Assembly: GCF_000092225.1 (NCBI RefSeq)
Contig: NC_014158.1
Span: forward strand, 3,658,001 to 3,722,000
Reading direction: 5' to 3'
Source: Tsukamurella paurometabola DSM 20162
GTDB taxonomy: Bacteria > Actinomycetota > Actinomycetes > Mycobacteriales > Mycobacteriaceae
Length of the DNA: 64,000 nucleotides
In this document: one piece after another, positions 34,168 through 43,400 of the stretch
How the letters are laid out: each line of letters starts with the position of its first letter
How positions within the stretch are numbered: position 1 is the first letter of the stretch
Made by a program: the position numbers and the translations under genes
The notes under the pieces: model-generated
Told to the model about the DNA's origin: nothing
Databases searched by the model: none
The model's input: the letters and a program-made list of their open reading frames with translations, nothing else

Positions 34168-34228
34168 GACCTCACGGTAGCCTCGCCAGACGATCCGGGA
34201 CAGGTCGGAAATCTCACGCCGTCCGGGC

Positions 34229-34255
34229 CCATCCACTGATCGCTCGGCTCCGAAT
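34229..34255 (+). promoter_or_regulatory. SigK-type promoter CCATCC-N15-CCGAAT
   Basis: CCATCC (34229-34234) and CCGAAT (34250-34255) match exactly both halves of the mycobacterial SigK consensus, here with a 15-bp spacer. The -10 ends 7 nt before ATG 34263, giving a leaderless start. The operon behind it ends in sigK-rskA, so it is an autoregulatory loop, as known for M. tuberculosis Rv0449c-Rv0444c. Confidence 0.8.
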
Positions 34256-34262
34256 ACCGGGC

Positions 34263-35528
34263 ATGAGAACCGAGAACAGGCGGATCGCGGTGATCGGGAG
34301 CGGGGTATCCGGGCTCGTGGCCGCACACCATCTGCGCCACGACGCCGCGGTCACGCTGTACGAGCGGGACCCGCGTCCGGGCGGGCACGCGCACACCCAC
34401 TCCGTGGACATCGGCGTCGGCGATCCGGTGTCCGTCGATTCCGGGTTCATCGTGCACAACGACACCACCTACCCGGTGCTGTGCAGCCTGTTCGACGAGT
34501 TGGATGTGGCCACCCGTGACACCGAGATGTCGATGTCGATCCGCGACGACGCCCACGGGGTCGAGTTCGCCGGCGGCAAGGGGGTCCGCGGATTGCTCCC
34601 CTCGGCGCGACACCTCGCCGACCTCGGCCACCTGCGCCTGCTCGCAGAGGTGCCGCGGTTCCACCGCGCTGCCCGGCGTCACCTGGCCGATGACGCCGCA
34701 GCCGACCTTCCGCTCGACGAGTTCGTGCGCCGGACCGGGCTCAGCGACCGGCTGGTGCGGCACTTCCTGCTCCCCCTGGTGGCGGCGGTGTGGTCGTGTC
34801 CCCCCGATGACGTGGGCGCCTACCCCGCGCGATACCTGTTCGAGTTTTTGGCGAATCACGGAATGCTCTCGGTGGGAAGATCTTTGCAATGGCGCACAGT
34901 GGTGGGCGGCTCCGCGCGATACGTCGAGCGGATCGTCGCGCAGGTGCCCGACGTGCGGCTCGGAACCGGGGTACGCAGCGTGCGCCGCCACGGCACCGGA
35001 GTCCGGATCGTCGACGATGCGGGCCGCACCGACGAGTTCGACGCCGCCGTGATCGCGGTGCACCCCCACCACGCTCTCGCACTGCTCGGCGCTCCGACGA
35101 CGGCCGAGCGGTCGATCCTCGGTGCGATCGCGTACACACCGAATCCCGGTCTGCTGCACACCGACGCCTCGCTGCTCCCGCGCCGGGAGAACGCGCGGGG
35201 GTCGTGGAACTACCTGGCGACCGGGGACACCGGCACCGTATCGGTGACCTACGACCTCACCCGGCTGATGGGACTGCCCACGGCCGGGGAGCGGGTGCTG
35301 GTGACACTCGGCGGGGCCGACCGGGTGGACCCGCGCCGGGTGATCGCCGAATTGGACTACGAACACCCGGCTTTCACCACGGAGTCGGTGGCGGCGGCCC
35401 GGCGCCTCCCCGAGATCTCGGGCCCGACGATCGCGTTCGCGGGCGCCTATCACGGCTGGGGCTTCCACGAGGACGGCGCCGCATCGGGTCTGCGGGCCGC
35501 CACCACGATCCTGGACGGGCGACGATGA
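34263..35528 (+). CDS. FAD-dependent amine oxidase-type reductase (Rv0449c-like)
   Basis: A 421-residue FAD protein. The dinucleotide-binding motif VIGSGVSGLVAAHHL is at residues 10-24, followed by ERDPRPGGHAHT. It matches the oxidoreductase that always accompanies UfaA1-type methyltransferases; in 10-methyl fatty acid synthesis this partner reduces the 10-methylene intermediate made by the methyltransferase. It is the first gene of the SigK operon, with the sigma promoter directly at its start. It overlaps DUF1365 by ATGA. Confidence 0.85.
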   Translation: MRTENRRIAVIGSGVSGLVAAHHLRHDAAVTLYERDPRPGGHAHTHSVDIGVGDPVSVDSGFIVHNDTTYPVLCSLFDELDVATRDTEMSMSIRDDAHGVEFAGGKGVRGLLPSARHLADLGHLRLLAEVPRFHRAARRHLADDAAADLPLDEFVRRTGLSDRLVRHFLLPLVAAVWSCPPDDVGAYPARYLFEFLANHGMLSVGRSLQWRTVVGGSARYVERIVAQVPDVRLGTGVRSVRRHGTGVRIVDDAGRTDEFDAAVIAVHPHHALALLGAPTTAERSILGAIAYTPNPGLLHTDASLLPRRENARGSWNYLATGDTGTVSVTYDLTRLMGLPTAGERVLVTLGGADRVDPRRVIAELDYEHPAFTTESVAAARRLPEISGPTIAFAGAYHGWGFHEDGAASGLRAATTILDGRR

Positions 35529-36289
35529 CCACCGCACTCTACGACACCGAGATCACCCACGCCCGAAGGACACCGGTGATGCACACCTTCCGGTATCGGA
35601 GCGCGAGCTGGTTCATCGACGTCGACGCGCCACCCGAGGTGCCGTGGTGGCTGCGGCCCTTCGTGGGATTCCGCGCACACGATCACCTGGGCCCCGTGCC
35701 GAGCGGCCCCGACACGCTCCGCGGACGGGCCGAGCACGCCCTGCGCGGGCACGGCGTCCTGCCGCCCGGGGGGCGGATCACCGCCCTGCTCAACGCGCGG
35801 TGCCTCGGCTACGTCTTCGATCCGCTGACAGTGTTCTGGTGCCACGACCGCAACGGTGCCGTGCGCGCGGTGATCGCCGAAGTCCACAACACCTACGGTG
35901 GGCGCCATGCCTATGTCCTGGGCGCCGACGCAGCATCGGGCACGGTGGTGGACAAGGACTTCTACGTCTCCCCGTTCAACCCCGTCGAGGGCCGCTACCG
36001 ATTGCGCACGCCGGAGCCCGCCGAGCGCCTCGCCATCGACGTGGTGCTCGATCGCACCGGCCAAGCCCCGTTCGTCGCCACCTGGCGCGGCACTCGGCGC
36101 CCAGCGTCGGTGCCGCATATCGTGCGGGCGCAGCTGAGGGCACCGCTCGTCCCCCTGGTACTCGCCGCCCGGATCCGGTGGCACGGAATCCGGCTGTGGG
36201 CCAAGGGCCTGCCGATCGTCCCGCGCGCACCCGGCGCGCGAGGACCATCACACCGTTCCGGACCCGTCGAACAGGAAGCGAATCCGTGA
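35525..36289 (+). CDS. DUF1365 protein (Rv0448c-like)
   Basis: A 254-residue DUF1365 protein, beginning MTTALYDTEITHARRTPVMHTF and containing YVFDPLTVFWCHDR and a conserved KDFYVSPFNPVEG. It is found next to CFA-type methyltransferases in many bacteria, and its own reaction is unknown. Start and stop overlap both neighbours by 4 bp (ATGA, GTGA), so it is translated as part of the SigK operon. A structural or lipid-handling role in methyl-branched fatty acid formation is inferred from this constant context. Confidence 0.88.
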   Translation: MTTALYDTEITHARRTPVMHTFRYRSASWFIDVDAPPEVPWWLRPFVGFRAHDHLGPVPSGPDTLRGRAEHALRGHGVLPPGGRITALLNARCLGYVFDPLTVFWCHDRNGAVRAVIAEVHNTYGGRHAYVLGADAASGTVVDKDFYVSPFNPVEGRYRLRTPEPAERLAIDVVLDRTGQAPFVATWRGTRRPASVPHIVRAQLRAPLVPLVLAARIRWHGIRLWAKGLPIVPRAPGARGPSHRSGPVEQEANP

Positions 36290-37572
36290 CCGCAGAACTC
36301 GAAGCTCGACGCTCGACCGCCCCTACCGCCTTCGTCCCGGCGCCCACCGGGCTTCGCGCCGCCGTGCTCGGCCGCGGCGCGCGGATCCTGCTCCGCAGGG
36401 CCGCACGCCGATCCGGCGTGCATCTCATCCGGCCCGGCGACCCGGTCCCGGCGGGACCGGTTCTCACGCTGATCGATCCGGACGCCGTGGCGCGGCGGAT
36501 CGGCACCGCCCGGCTCATCGGTTTCGGTGAGTCCTACGTCGCGGGCGAGTGGGACTCCCCCGACCTCGCGGCGGCACTGACGGCCCTCGCCGAGCGGATG
36601 CCGGCTCTCGTCCCGCGCTGGGTGCAACTCCTGCGACCGCTGGCCGCAGTGGCCCGGCCGCACACCGAGGTCGGTACGGAAGATCATGTGCAGGACAACA
36701 TCTCCCACCATTACGACCTTTCCAACGAGCTGTTCGCCCGGTTTCTGGACGAGACGCTCACCTACTCCAGTGCGCTGTTCTGCACCACTGAGCTTCCCGA
36801 CAGCGAGCCCGGCGTCACCCGCGCCCCACAGGTCGCCGAGCCGGCGTACGCCGTCCTCGCGGACGCCCAGCGGGCGAAGATCGACCGGCTCCTGGACGCT
36901 GCGGGGGTAGGGCCGGGCAGCCGGGTCCTGGAAGTGGGCACCGGATGGGGCGAGCTGTGTCTACGGGCGGCGCGCAGAGGCGCGACGGTGCGGTCGGTGA
37001 CCCTGTCGGTGGAGCAGCGCGACCTGGCCCGGCGCCGGATGGCCGAGGCGGGCCTGTCGGATGTCGTGCAGATCGAGCTGCGGGACTACCGCGACGTGCG
37101 CGGCCGGTACGACGCGGTGGTCTCGGTGGAGATGATCGAGGCGGTGGGCGCGGCCCACTGGGACGAGTACTTCGCCGTGCTCGCCCGGGTGCTCGCGCCG
37201 GGCGGCCGGATCGCCCTGCAGGCCATCACGATGCCGCACGACCGGATGCTGGCCACCCTGCACACGTACACCTGGATCCAGAAGTACATCTTCCCCGGTG
37301 GAATGCTGCCCTCCACCGAGGCGATCGCCGCGGCCGCGGGCCGGGCGGGGCTGACGGTGCGCGCCCGGCACCGGTTCGGTGCGCACTACGGCCAGACGCT
37401 ACGGCTCTGGCGCGAGCGCTTCCGCACCGAACCGCAGACCCTGCCGCCGCCCGCGGATTCCCCGGAGTTCCGCCGGCTCTGGGAGTTCTACCTCGCGTAC
37501 AGCGAGGCGGGCTTCCGTTCGGGATACCTGGACGTGCAGCAGATCGTGCTCACCGAGGAGGCCGCACGATGA
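36286..37572 (+). CDS. ufaA1: Cyclopropane-fatty-acid-synthase-type SAM methyltransferase (UfaA1-like)
   Basis: A 428-residue SAM-dependent methyltransferase of the CFA synthase family. The SAM motif VLEVGTGWGELCLRAARRG is near residue 210, preceded by QDNISHHYDLSNELFARFLDETLTYS-type phospholipid-binding sequence. UfaA1 in M. tuberculosis adds a methylene to oleate phospholipid on the way to tuberculostearic (10-methylstearic) acid, and the FAD gene upstream completes the step. Membrane phospholipids are the expected substrate. GTG 36286 overlaps DUF1365. Confidence 0.87.
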   Translation: MTAELEARRSTAPTAFVPAPTGLRAAVLGRGARILLRRAARRSGVHLIRPGDPVPAGPVLTLIDPDAVARRIGTARLIGFGESYVAGEWDSPDLAAALTALAERMPALVPRWVQLLRPLAAVARPHTEVGTEDHVQDNISHHYDLSNELFARFLDETLTYSSALFCTTELPDSEPGVTRAPQVAEPAYAVLADAQRAKIDRLLDAAGVGPGSRVLEVGTGWGELCLRAARRGATVRSVTLSVEQRDLARRRMAEAGLSDVVQIELRDYRDVRGRYDAVVSVEMIEAVGAAHWDEYFAVLARVLAPGGRIALQAITMPHDRMLATLHTYTWIQKYIFPGGMLPSTEAIAAAAGRAGLTVRARHRFGAHYGQTLRLWRERFRTEPQTLPPPADSPEFRRLWEFYLAYSEAGFRSGYLDVQQIVLTEEAAR

Positions 37573-38363
37573 GCGGATTCCTGGTGGTCACCGCGTGGTC
37601 GGTGCTGGCTCTGGCCGCCGTGCAGGCGATCACGTTCACGGTGGGCCGGGCGATCGGCCGCTACAACGTGGTGGATGTGGCGTGGGGCGCGGGAATCGTC
37701 GCCGTCGCGTGGATCGCGCTGTTCCTCGGTGACGGCGACCGCATCCGTGGTGCGGTGATCACCGCGATCGTCACGGTGTGGGGCGTGCGCCTGTCCTGGC
37801 ACATGTGGATCAAGTCCGCGGGCAAGGGGGAGGACCCGCGCTACGTGGACCTGCTCGATCGCGCCGGGGGCGGCGGTATCGGCACGGTGATCCGCAAGAT
37901 CTTCGTCGTCCAGGGTGCGGCGCAGTGGTTCGTCTCGCTGCCCGTGCAGGTGTCCGCGGTGACCGGCTCCACGACCGGGGTGGCGTTGATCGTGGCGGCC
38001 GCCGGTCTGGCGGCCGCGGTGGTGGGCATCGGCTTCGAAGCGGTCGGTGATCACCAGTTGCGGGTGTTCAAGGCAGATCCGGCGCACCGTGGGGCGATCA
38101 TGGACCGAGGCCTGTGGGCGTGGACTCGGCATCCGAACTACTTCGGCGATGCCTGCACCTGGTGGGGCGTCTGGCTGATCGCGGCGAGCGCGTGGCCGGG
38201 TGTGCTCACCGTGGCGTCGCCCGCTCTGATGACCTACTTCCTCGTCCACGCCACGGGCGCCCGCCTGCTCGAGCGATTCATGAGCCAGCGCCCCGGCTGG
38301 GACGAGTACGCCGCACGCACGTCCTTCTTCGTCCCCCTTCCACCCCGTCGTGAACGGCGCTGA
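37569..38363 (+). CDS. DUF1295 membrane protein, steroid 5-alpha-reductase-like
   Basis: A 264-residue integral membrane protein of DUF1295 (related to steroid reductases/isoprenylcysteine methyltransferases) with about six helices. The conserved C-terminal LWAWTRHPNYFGDACTWWG motif binds NADPH or SAM in relatives. It is Rv0446c-like and overlaps ufaA1 by ATGA. A role in finishing or transferring methyl-branched fatty acids is plausible but unproven. Confidence 0.87.
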   Translation: MSGFLVVTAWSVLALAAVQAITFTVGRAIGRYNVVDVAWGAGIVAVAWIALFLGDGDRIRGAVITAIVTVWGVRLSWHMWIKSAGKGEDPRYVDLLDRAGGGGIGTVIRKIFVVQGAAQWFVSLPVQVSAVTGSTTGVALIVAAAGLAAAVVGIGFEAVGDHQLRVFKADPAHRGAIMDRGLWAWTRHPNYFGDACTWWGVWLIAASAWPGVLTVASPALMTYFLVHATGARLLERFMSQRPGWDEYAARTSFFVPLPPRRERR

Positions 38364-38455
38364 CCCGGCCGCGGCGCCGTCCCCCGTTCCGCACCGTGCG
38401 GGTGCCCGCGCGGCGGGCGCCCGGTACCCTTCGGTGCAACGAAGGAGGGGCGTCG

Positions 38456-39025
38456 ATGGCCCGAGCTCGATCGGATGCGGATGCGCTGCTGCCCAGGGTG
38501 GCCGGCGGCGACGTCGGCGCCTTCCGCGATCTCTACGACCGGACTGCACACCTGGTGTACGGAACCGCCGTGCGGGTGATCGGAGACCGTGGTTACGGCG
38601 AGGAGATCACCCAGGAGGTCTACCTGGAGGCGTGGCACAAGGCATCGGACTTCGATCCGGCGCGCGGCTCCGCCCAGTCCTGGCTGGTGACCATCGCGCA
38701 CCGTCGGGCAGTGGACCGGGTGCGGGCCGAACGCGCCCGCGGCGACCGGGAGAACACCTTCGCCACCGACGCCTACCAGCGCCCGCACGACACGGTCTCG
38801 GAGGCGGCGGAACGCAACGAGGATGCGACCGCGGTGGTCGATTGCCTCGACACCCTCAGCTCCTCACAGCGCGATGCGCTGACGCTGGCGTACTACGGCG
38901 GGCACACCTACCGGGAGGTGGCGGAGCAGCTGGATACCCCGCTGCCCACGATCAAGACGCGGATCCGCGACGGCATCGCACGGCTGCGCCGATGCCTCGG
39001 CCCGCTGGCGGGTGATCCGGCGTGA
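38456..39025 (+). CDS. sigK: ECF RNA polymerase sigma factor SigK
   Basis: A 189-residue ECF sigma factor, close to the 187 residues of mycobacterial SigK. Region 2 (about 20-90: FRDLYDRTAHLVYGTAVRVI) and region 4 (about 130-185: YYGGHTYREVAEQLDTPLPTIKTRIRDGIARL) are intact. GAAGGAGGGG is a strong ribosome site before ATG 38456. It should recognise the CCATCC/CCGAAT promoter at the start of this operon. A TACCCT at 38424-38429 might add an internal promoter. Confidence 0.92.
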   Translation: MARARSDADALLPRVAGGDVGAFRDLYDRTAHLVYGTAVRVIGDRGYGEEITQEVYLEAWHKASDFDPARGSAQSWLVTIAHRRAVDRVRAERARGDRENTFATDAYQRPHDTVSEAAERNEDATAVVDCLDTLSSSQRDALTLAYYGGHTYREVAEQLDTPLPTIKTRIRDGIARLRRCLGPLAGDPA

Positions 39026-39783
39026 ACCCCACCCAGTCCCTGCCTCCGGACGAGTTGCTGGACCTCGCCGAGGCGTACGCGCTCTACGCGCTCGACACGG
39101 ACGAGATCCGGCAGGTGGAGGCCTCGCTGGAGACGACCGACGCCGATACCCTCAGGCACTTCGACGATCGGGTGCGCGACGTCCGCGAGACCATGGCGGC
39201 ACAGGCGCAGACCTTCGCCGAACAACCCGCCCCGGAGACCTTCGATCGCATCCTCGGCGGCCTCGTCACCGAGCCGGGTGCCACACCACTGCGCGCACCG
39301 TCCGCCGCGGCGGGGGCCCCTCGCTCCCGGCGCCGGGTGCAGGCATTCGCCGCAGCCGCCATGGTGATCGTCGCGGTCGCCGTCGGCGTACTCGTCGGAC
39401 GGGGTCTGGGCACCGACTCCGCGCCCGGGGCGCCGGACTCGAACGCGGTACTCGCCGCACCGGACGCCCGGACCACGCAGGCGCGCATCGGCGATGCCAC
39501 GATCTCCCTGGTCTATTCGCGCGAGAAGAACGCGGGCGTGGTGCTCATGAACGACGTCCCGCCGCCGCAGGACGGCACGGTGTACCAGATGTGGCTGATG
39601 GACCCGGGTGGCGGCGCGCGCTCGCGCGGCACCATGACGCAGCAGGACGTCCGGCCGACCACCACGGCCACGGTCGCACAGCTCGACGGTGCCACCACGT
39701 TCGGCATCTCGATCGAGGCGCCGGGCGGGGCGGCGACACCGTCCGGACGAATCGTGGCGACACTGCCGATCGCCGCGACCTGA
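39022..39783 (+). CDS. rskA: Anti-sigma-K factor RskA
   Basis: A 253-residue membrane-anchored anti-sigma factor. Residues 1-100 are the cytoplasmic sigma-binding part (starting DELLDLAEAYALYALDTDE); one transmembrane helix lies at about 106-126, and the rest is extracellular. Regulated proteolysis releases SigK from RskA in mycobacteria. GTG 39022 overlaps sigK (GTGA), giving coupled translation of the pair. Confidence 0.92.
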   Translation: MNPTQSLPPDELLDLAEAYALYALDTDEIRQVEASLETTDADTLRHFDDRVRDVRETMAAQAQTFAEQPAPETFDRILGGLVTEPGATPLRAPSAAAGAPRSRRRVQAFAAAAMVIVAVAVGVLVGRGLGTDSAPGAPDSNAVLAAPDARTTQARIGDATISLVYSREKNAGVVLMNDVPPPQDGTVYQMWLMDPGGGARSRGTMTQQDVRPTTTATVAQLDGATTFGISIEAPGGAATPSGRIVATLPIAAT

Positions 39784-39814
39784 TTCCCGTCGAAGGTCGG
39801 AACGAGGCCGGACG

Positions 39815-40648
39815 TCAGGGAACCCGGGTCACGCACACGTAGGTGTGGCCGCAGCGCAGCTGCTCCGCCGACGGCGGTAGCTCCGGCCGCCACAGTGGGT
39901 GCCGGACGAAGCCCGGCTCCACCGGCTCGGTGCCCGCCAGGAGATCGCGTCCCTGTTGCGTCGTGTACGGGTGCAACGGGGTCGCCGTCAGTTCGTATTG
40001 CTCACGCACCCAGTCGATCTCGGCCGCCACCTCCGGGTCGGAGAAATCCTCGGTGAGCACCAGCATCGCGATGTAGCTCCCCGGGGCCAGTGCTCGCAGG
40101 TAGCGCTGGATCATCTCCTTCGCCTCCTCCGGGGGCATGAACAGCAGGACCCCCACCAGGATCAGGCCCACGGGCCGTGCGAGGTCCAGTACGTTCCGCG
40201 TGGCGGGGTGCGCCAGGATGGATTCCTGGTCGCGGAAATCGGTGGGGATGACGGCGGTTCCATCGTGGCCGTCCAGGAGGTACTGCACCGTCTGGAAAGT
40301 GACGAGGTCCGATGCGACGTACACGATGCGAGCGTCTCGGTGGATACCCCGCGCGACATCGTGCACGGTGCGGCCGGTGGGGATACCGGATCCCAGGTCG
40401 ATGAACTGGTCGATGCCCGCATCCGCCATGAGCTGCACGGCCCGGCGCACGTAGGAGCGGTTCAGCCGGGTTCCTATGGCCCAGTGGGGTGCGCGGCGCT
40501 CGATTTCGCGGCCCGCGGCACGGTCGGCCAGGGAGTAGCTGGTGCCGCCGAGGAAGTAGTCGTACAACCGAGACGGGGTGGGCTGCCCGACGCCGAAGAT
40601 CTGTAGCCGGTCCGGCGTCTGATCGGCGAACTGCTCGGGCTCTGTCAT
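39815..40648 (-). CDS. SAM-dependent methyltransferase, DUF574 family
   Basis: A 277-residue protein of the DUF574/Methyltransf_19 family. It starts with RLYDYFLGGTSYSLADR, and the SAM-binding region is FIDLGSGIPTGRTVHDVA (about 82-99). The family is widespread in actinobacteria with unknown substrates. TAACTT on the coding strand lies 9 nt before the ATG, so the leader is very short. It converges on rskA and is divergent from the GGDEF gene. Confidence 0.85.
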   Translation of the reverse strand: MTEPEQFADQTPDRLQIFGVGQPTPSRLYDYFLGGTSYSLADRAAGREIERRAPHWAIGTRLNRSYVRRAVQLMADAGIDQFIDLGSGIPTGRTVHDVARGIHRDARIVYVASDLVTFQTVQYLLDGHDGTAVIPTDFRDQESILAHPATRNVLDLARPVGLILVGVLLFMPPEEAKEMIQRYLRALAPGSYIAMLVLTEDFSDPEVAAEIDWVREQYELTATPLHPYTTQQGRDLLAGTEPVEPGFVRHPLWRPELPPSAEQLRCGHTYVCVTRVP

Positions 40649-40701
40649 GATGTTGGCAAGTTAACCACCACTGCGTTCGAGTTGCGCTAGGAGTTCACGC
40701 G

Positions 40702-42033
40702 ATGCCGGAGTCGGTGCCACCGCTCAGCGGCCTGGTGCAACGCGGGCACATCGCCGAACACCTCGCGGACGAGTTCATCAACGCCGTGATCGATCACGTG
40801 TATCTGCCGATCGCGGCATCGGAGTACCGAGCCGCACTCACCGAGGGCTTCGAGCGGATACTCGACGCCGTGGAGGCAGAGGAGTTCGCCGTCGATGCCG
40901 GGCGCGAGTTGGGCGAACTCCTGGTGGCGTTACAGGTGACGAAACCGCTGGGCGCCACCGCCTGTGCCCGCATCGTGGCCGCTGTCCCCGACGTACTCTC
41001 GCCCGAGCCGTCGGATCGGTCGCGGCGACGCGCGGCGCAGCTCATCGCGGAGTTCACCGGCGGCTACGCCTCGGCCCTGACCGACCGGATCTTCGAAGGC
41101 CAGGCACTGGTCTACGGGGCGGCGGACCTCGCCCGCAGATCCGCCGAGGAGGGCGCGCGGCAGGCGCAGGCCCGCACCCGGATCATGTTCGAGCACGCCG
41201 GCTCCCCCATCTTCATCGCCGACGAGGAGGGCCGGGTCCTGGAGGCGAGTCCGATGATGACCGCGCTGATGGAATCGAACCGTGCATTGCTCGGTCCGGA
41301 TGGTGACGACGTGCGCCGCCTGCTCGCCGACGATCCCCGGGAGGTGGCGCGCACGCTCGACGAGCTATCGGAGCTCGACGATGAATCCGCGACCCGGTTC
41401 TTGGAACACGGCACCCTGATCAGCGACGGCGACATCAGTGTCGGCCGGTGGGCGCTGAGCCGGGTGCGGTCGCACGACGGCCGCCCGGCCCTCATCGTCG
41501 GGGTGGGACACGATGTCACCGAACTGCGCGTGATGCACGCCAAGCTCGACCATCTCGCGCACCACGATCCGCTCACCGGGATCCCGAACCGGCGCAGCCT
41601 CGAGGCCGCGGTCGCGCAGGCCGTGCGCACCGGCCCGGTGGGCTTCTGCCTCGTCGATCTCGACGACTTCAAGTCCATCAACGACCGGCTGGGCCACGCG
41701 GCGGGCGATCAACTGCTCATCGCGGTCACCCGGCGATTGCAGTCCGCGCTCGCTGGGAAGGGCGCACTGTATCGAGTGGGCGGAGACGAGTTCGCGGTGC
41801 TGGTGCTGCCGCCCTTCCACGCCCGCGATGCGGTCGAGGTGGTACAGCGCACGCTCGCGCGCCCGCTGGATGTGCAGGCCTCGGGGCCACGCGGCGACTA
41901 CGTGACCGTGCCGGTGCGCATCGGCGCCAGCGTCGGTGTCACCGCCTCATCGCCGGAGCGGACCACGGTGGAGGTGTTGATCGCGGCCGCCGACCCCGGG
42001 CTCTACCGCTCCAAGGACGCCAGGCGGTCTTGA
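40702..42033 (+). CDS. Diguanylate cyclase with PAS-like and N-terminal helical domains
   Basis: A 443-residue protein. Residues 1-150 are helical and unrecognised; 155-275 look like a PAS sensor (FEHAGSPIFIADEEGRVLEASP). A GGDEF domain follows from about 285, with the active motif GGDEF at 360-364 intact and preceded by RV. It should make cyclic di-GMP from two GTP in the cytoplasm. There is no EAL domain. AGGAG precedes ATG 40702. The signal sensed is unknown. Confidence 0.88.
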   Translation: MPESVPPLSGLVQRGHIAEHLADEFINAVIDHVYLPIAASEYRAALTEGFERILDAVEAEEFAVDAGRELGELLVALQVTKPLGATACARIVAAVPDVLSPEPSDRSRRRAAQLIAEFTGGYASALTDRIFEGQALVYGAADLARRSAEEGARQAQARTRIMFEHAGSPIFIADEEGRVLEASPMMTALMESNRALLGPDGDDVRRLLADDPREVARTLDELSELDDESATRFLEHGTLISDGDISVGRWALSRVRSHDGRPALIVGVGHDVTELRVMHAKLDHLAHHDPLTGIPNRRSLEAAVAQAVRTGPVGFCLVDLDDFKSINDRLGHAAGDQLLIAVTRRLQSALAGKGALYRVGGDEFAVLVLPPFHARDAVEVVQRTLARPLDVQASGPRGDYVTVPVRIGASVGVTASSPERTTVEVLIAAADPGLYRSKDARRS

Positions 42034-43400
42034 CGGCGGGCGCGCACGGTGCCCGCCAACCACAGCAGGAACACCACGACGGCGGTGGACAGAACCTGGC
42101 CCCGGACACCGTCGTTCGCGATCGCCAGGACCACGATGCCGAACAACAGTGCAGCCACGGCCCACGACAGGTACGGGTAGCCCCACATCTTCAGCGGCAG
42201 CGGGGTGCCGTCGCGTTCGGCCCGGCGGCGCAGCACGATCTCGGAGGCGATCGTCGCGAACCAGGTCACGATCAACGTCGAGCCGACCACCTCGAGCAGC
42301 CGGTCGAGCACATCGGCACCCCAGAGGTAACTTGCCGGCACCGCGAGGAATCCGATCACCGAGCTGGCGAGAACCGCCACGACGGGCACACCGGCCGCGT
42401 TCGCCCGTCCCGCCGCGGCGGGCGCCATCCGCCGCTCGGCCAGCGAGTACAGCATCCGTGAGCTGCCGTAGAGGTTCGCATTGAGCGAGCTGAGCAGCGC
42501 CACCACGATGACCACGCCGAGCACCTTCCCGGCGGCGCTGAGGCCGGCGGCGTTGAGCACTGCGACGAAAGGCTGTTCCTTGACCTCCGGGTCGTTCCAC
42601 GGCAGTGCCAGTAGGATCACCGCGACACTGCCCACGTAGAACACGAGAATCCGCCAGACGGTGGCGCGGATGGCGCGGCCCACGGTGCGCTGCGGATCCT
42701 CGGTCTCGGCGGCTGCGACCGCGACGATCTCGATGCCGCCGAAGGCGAAGGCCACCACCAGGAGCGCGGCGACGACGCCGCTGACCCCGTGCGGCGCGAA
42801 GTCGGACAGGTTGCTCAGGCCGGGTGAGGCGGCGCTCGTCCATCCGAGCAGGAAGGCCACGCCGATGATCAGGAAGACCGCCACGAACACGACCTTGATC
42901 AGGGCGAACCAGAACTCGAACTCGCCGAAACCGCGAACCGCCGCGAGATTGAGGCCGGTGAGCACGACCATGAACAGCAGTGCCCACACCCATACGGGCG
43001 GGCCGCCGCCGATCAGGCCGCGCAGGATGGTGCCTGCCGCGACCGCCTCCGCGGCGACCACGAGGCACAGCTGCACCCACCACAGCCAGCCGACTGCGAA
43101 GCCGGCGCCGGGGCCGAGCGCGCGGCCGGCGTAGTAGGAGAAGGCGCCGGGGTTGGGGTCCGCCGCCACCATCTCGCCGAGCATCCGCATCACGGCGATC
43201 ACCACGAGGCCGGCCACCGCGTAGGCGAGCAGCACGGCCGGGCCGGCGGCGGCGATGCCCTGCCCGGAACCCACGAACAGGCCCGCACCGATCGCGGAGC
43301 CGAGGCTCATCATGATCAGGTGCCGGGCCCGCAGGCCGGTGTGCAGCCCGGGGTCGGGCGCCCCGGGGGTCGACGAGTCCTGGTTCGACGGTGCCGTCAT
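42003..43400 (-). CDS. Amino acid permease (APC superfamily)
   Basis: A 465-residue transporter with about twelve helices, closely similar in layout to the permease at 21213-22595 (LRARHLIMMSLGSAIGAGLFVG, MRMLGEMVAADPNPGAFSYYA). Its ATG overlaps the purL stop by ATGA, so it may be expressed with purL, though a functional link is unclear. Its 3' end overlaps the convergent GGDEF gene by 31 bp. Substrate unknown; basic or neutral amino acids are typical. Confidence 0.85.
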   Translation of the reverse strand: MTAPSNQDSSTPGAPDPGLHTGLRARHLIMMSLGSAIGAGLFVGSGQGIAAAGPAVLLAYAVAGLVVIAVMRMLGEMVAADPNPGAFSYYAGRALGPGAGFAVGWLWWVQLCLVVAAEAVAAGTILRGLIGGGPPVWVWALLFMVVLTGLNLAAVRGFGEFEFWFALIKVVFVAVFLIIGVAFLLGWTSAASPGLSNLSDFAPHGVSGVVAALLVVAFAFGGIEIVAVAAAETEDPQRTVGRAIRATVWRILVFYVGSVAVILLALPWNDPEVKEQPFVAVLNAAGLSAAGKVLGVVIVVALLSSLNANLYGSSRMLYSLAERRMAPAAAGRANAAGVPVVAVLASSVIGFLAVPASYLWGADVLDRLLEVVGSTLIVTWFATIASEIVLRRRAERDGTPLPLKMWGYPYLSWAVAALLFGIVVLAIANDGVRGQVLSTAVVVFLLWLAGTVRARRQDRLASLER

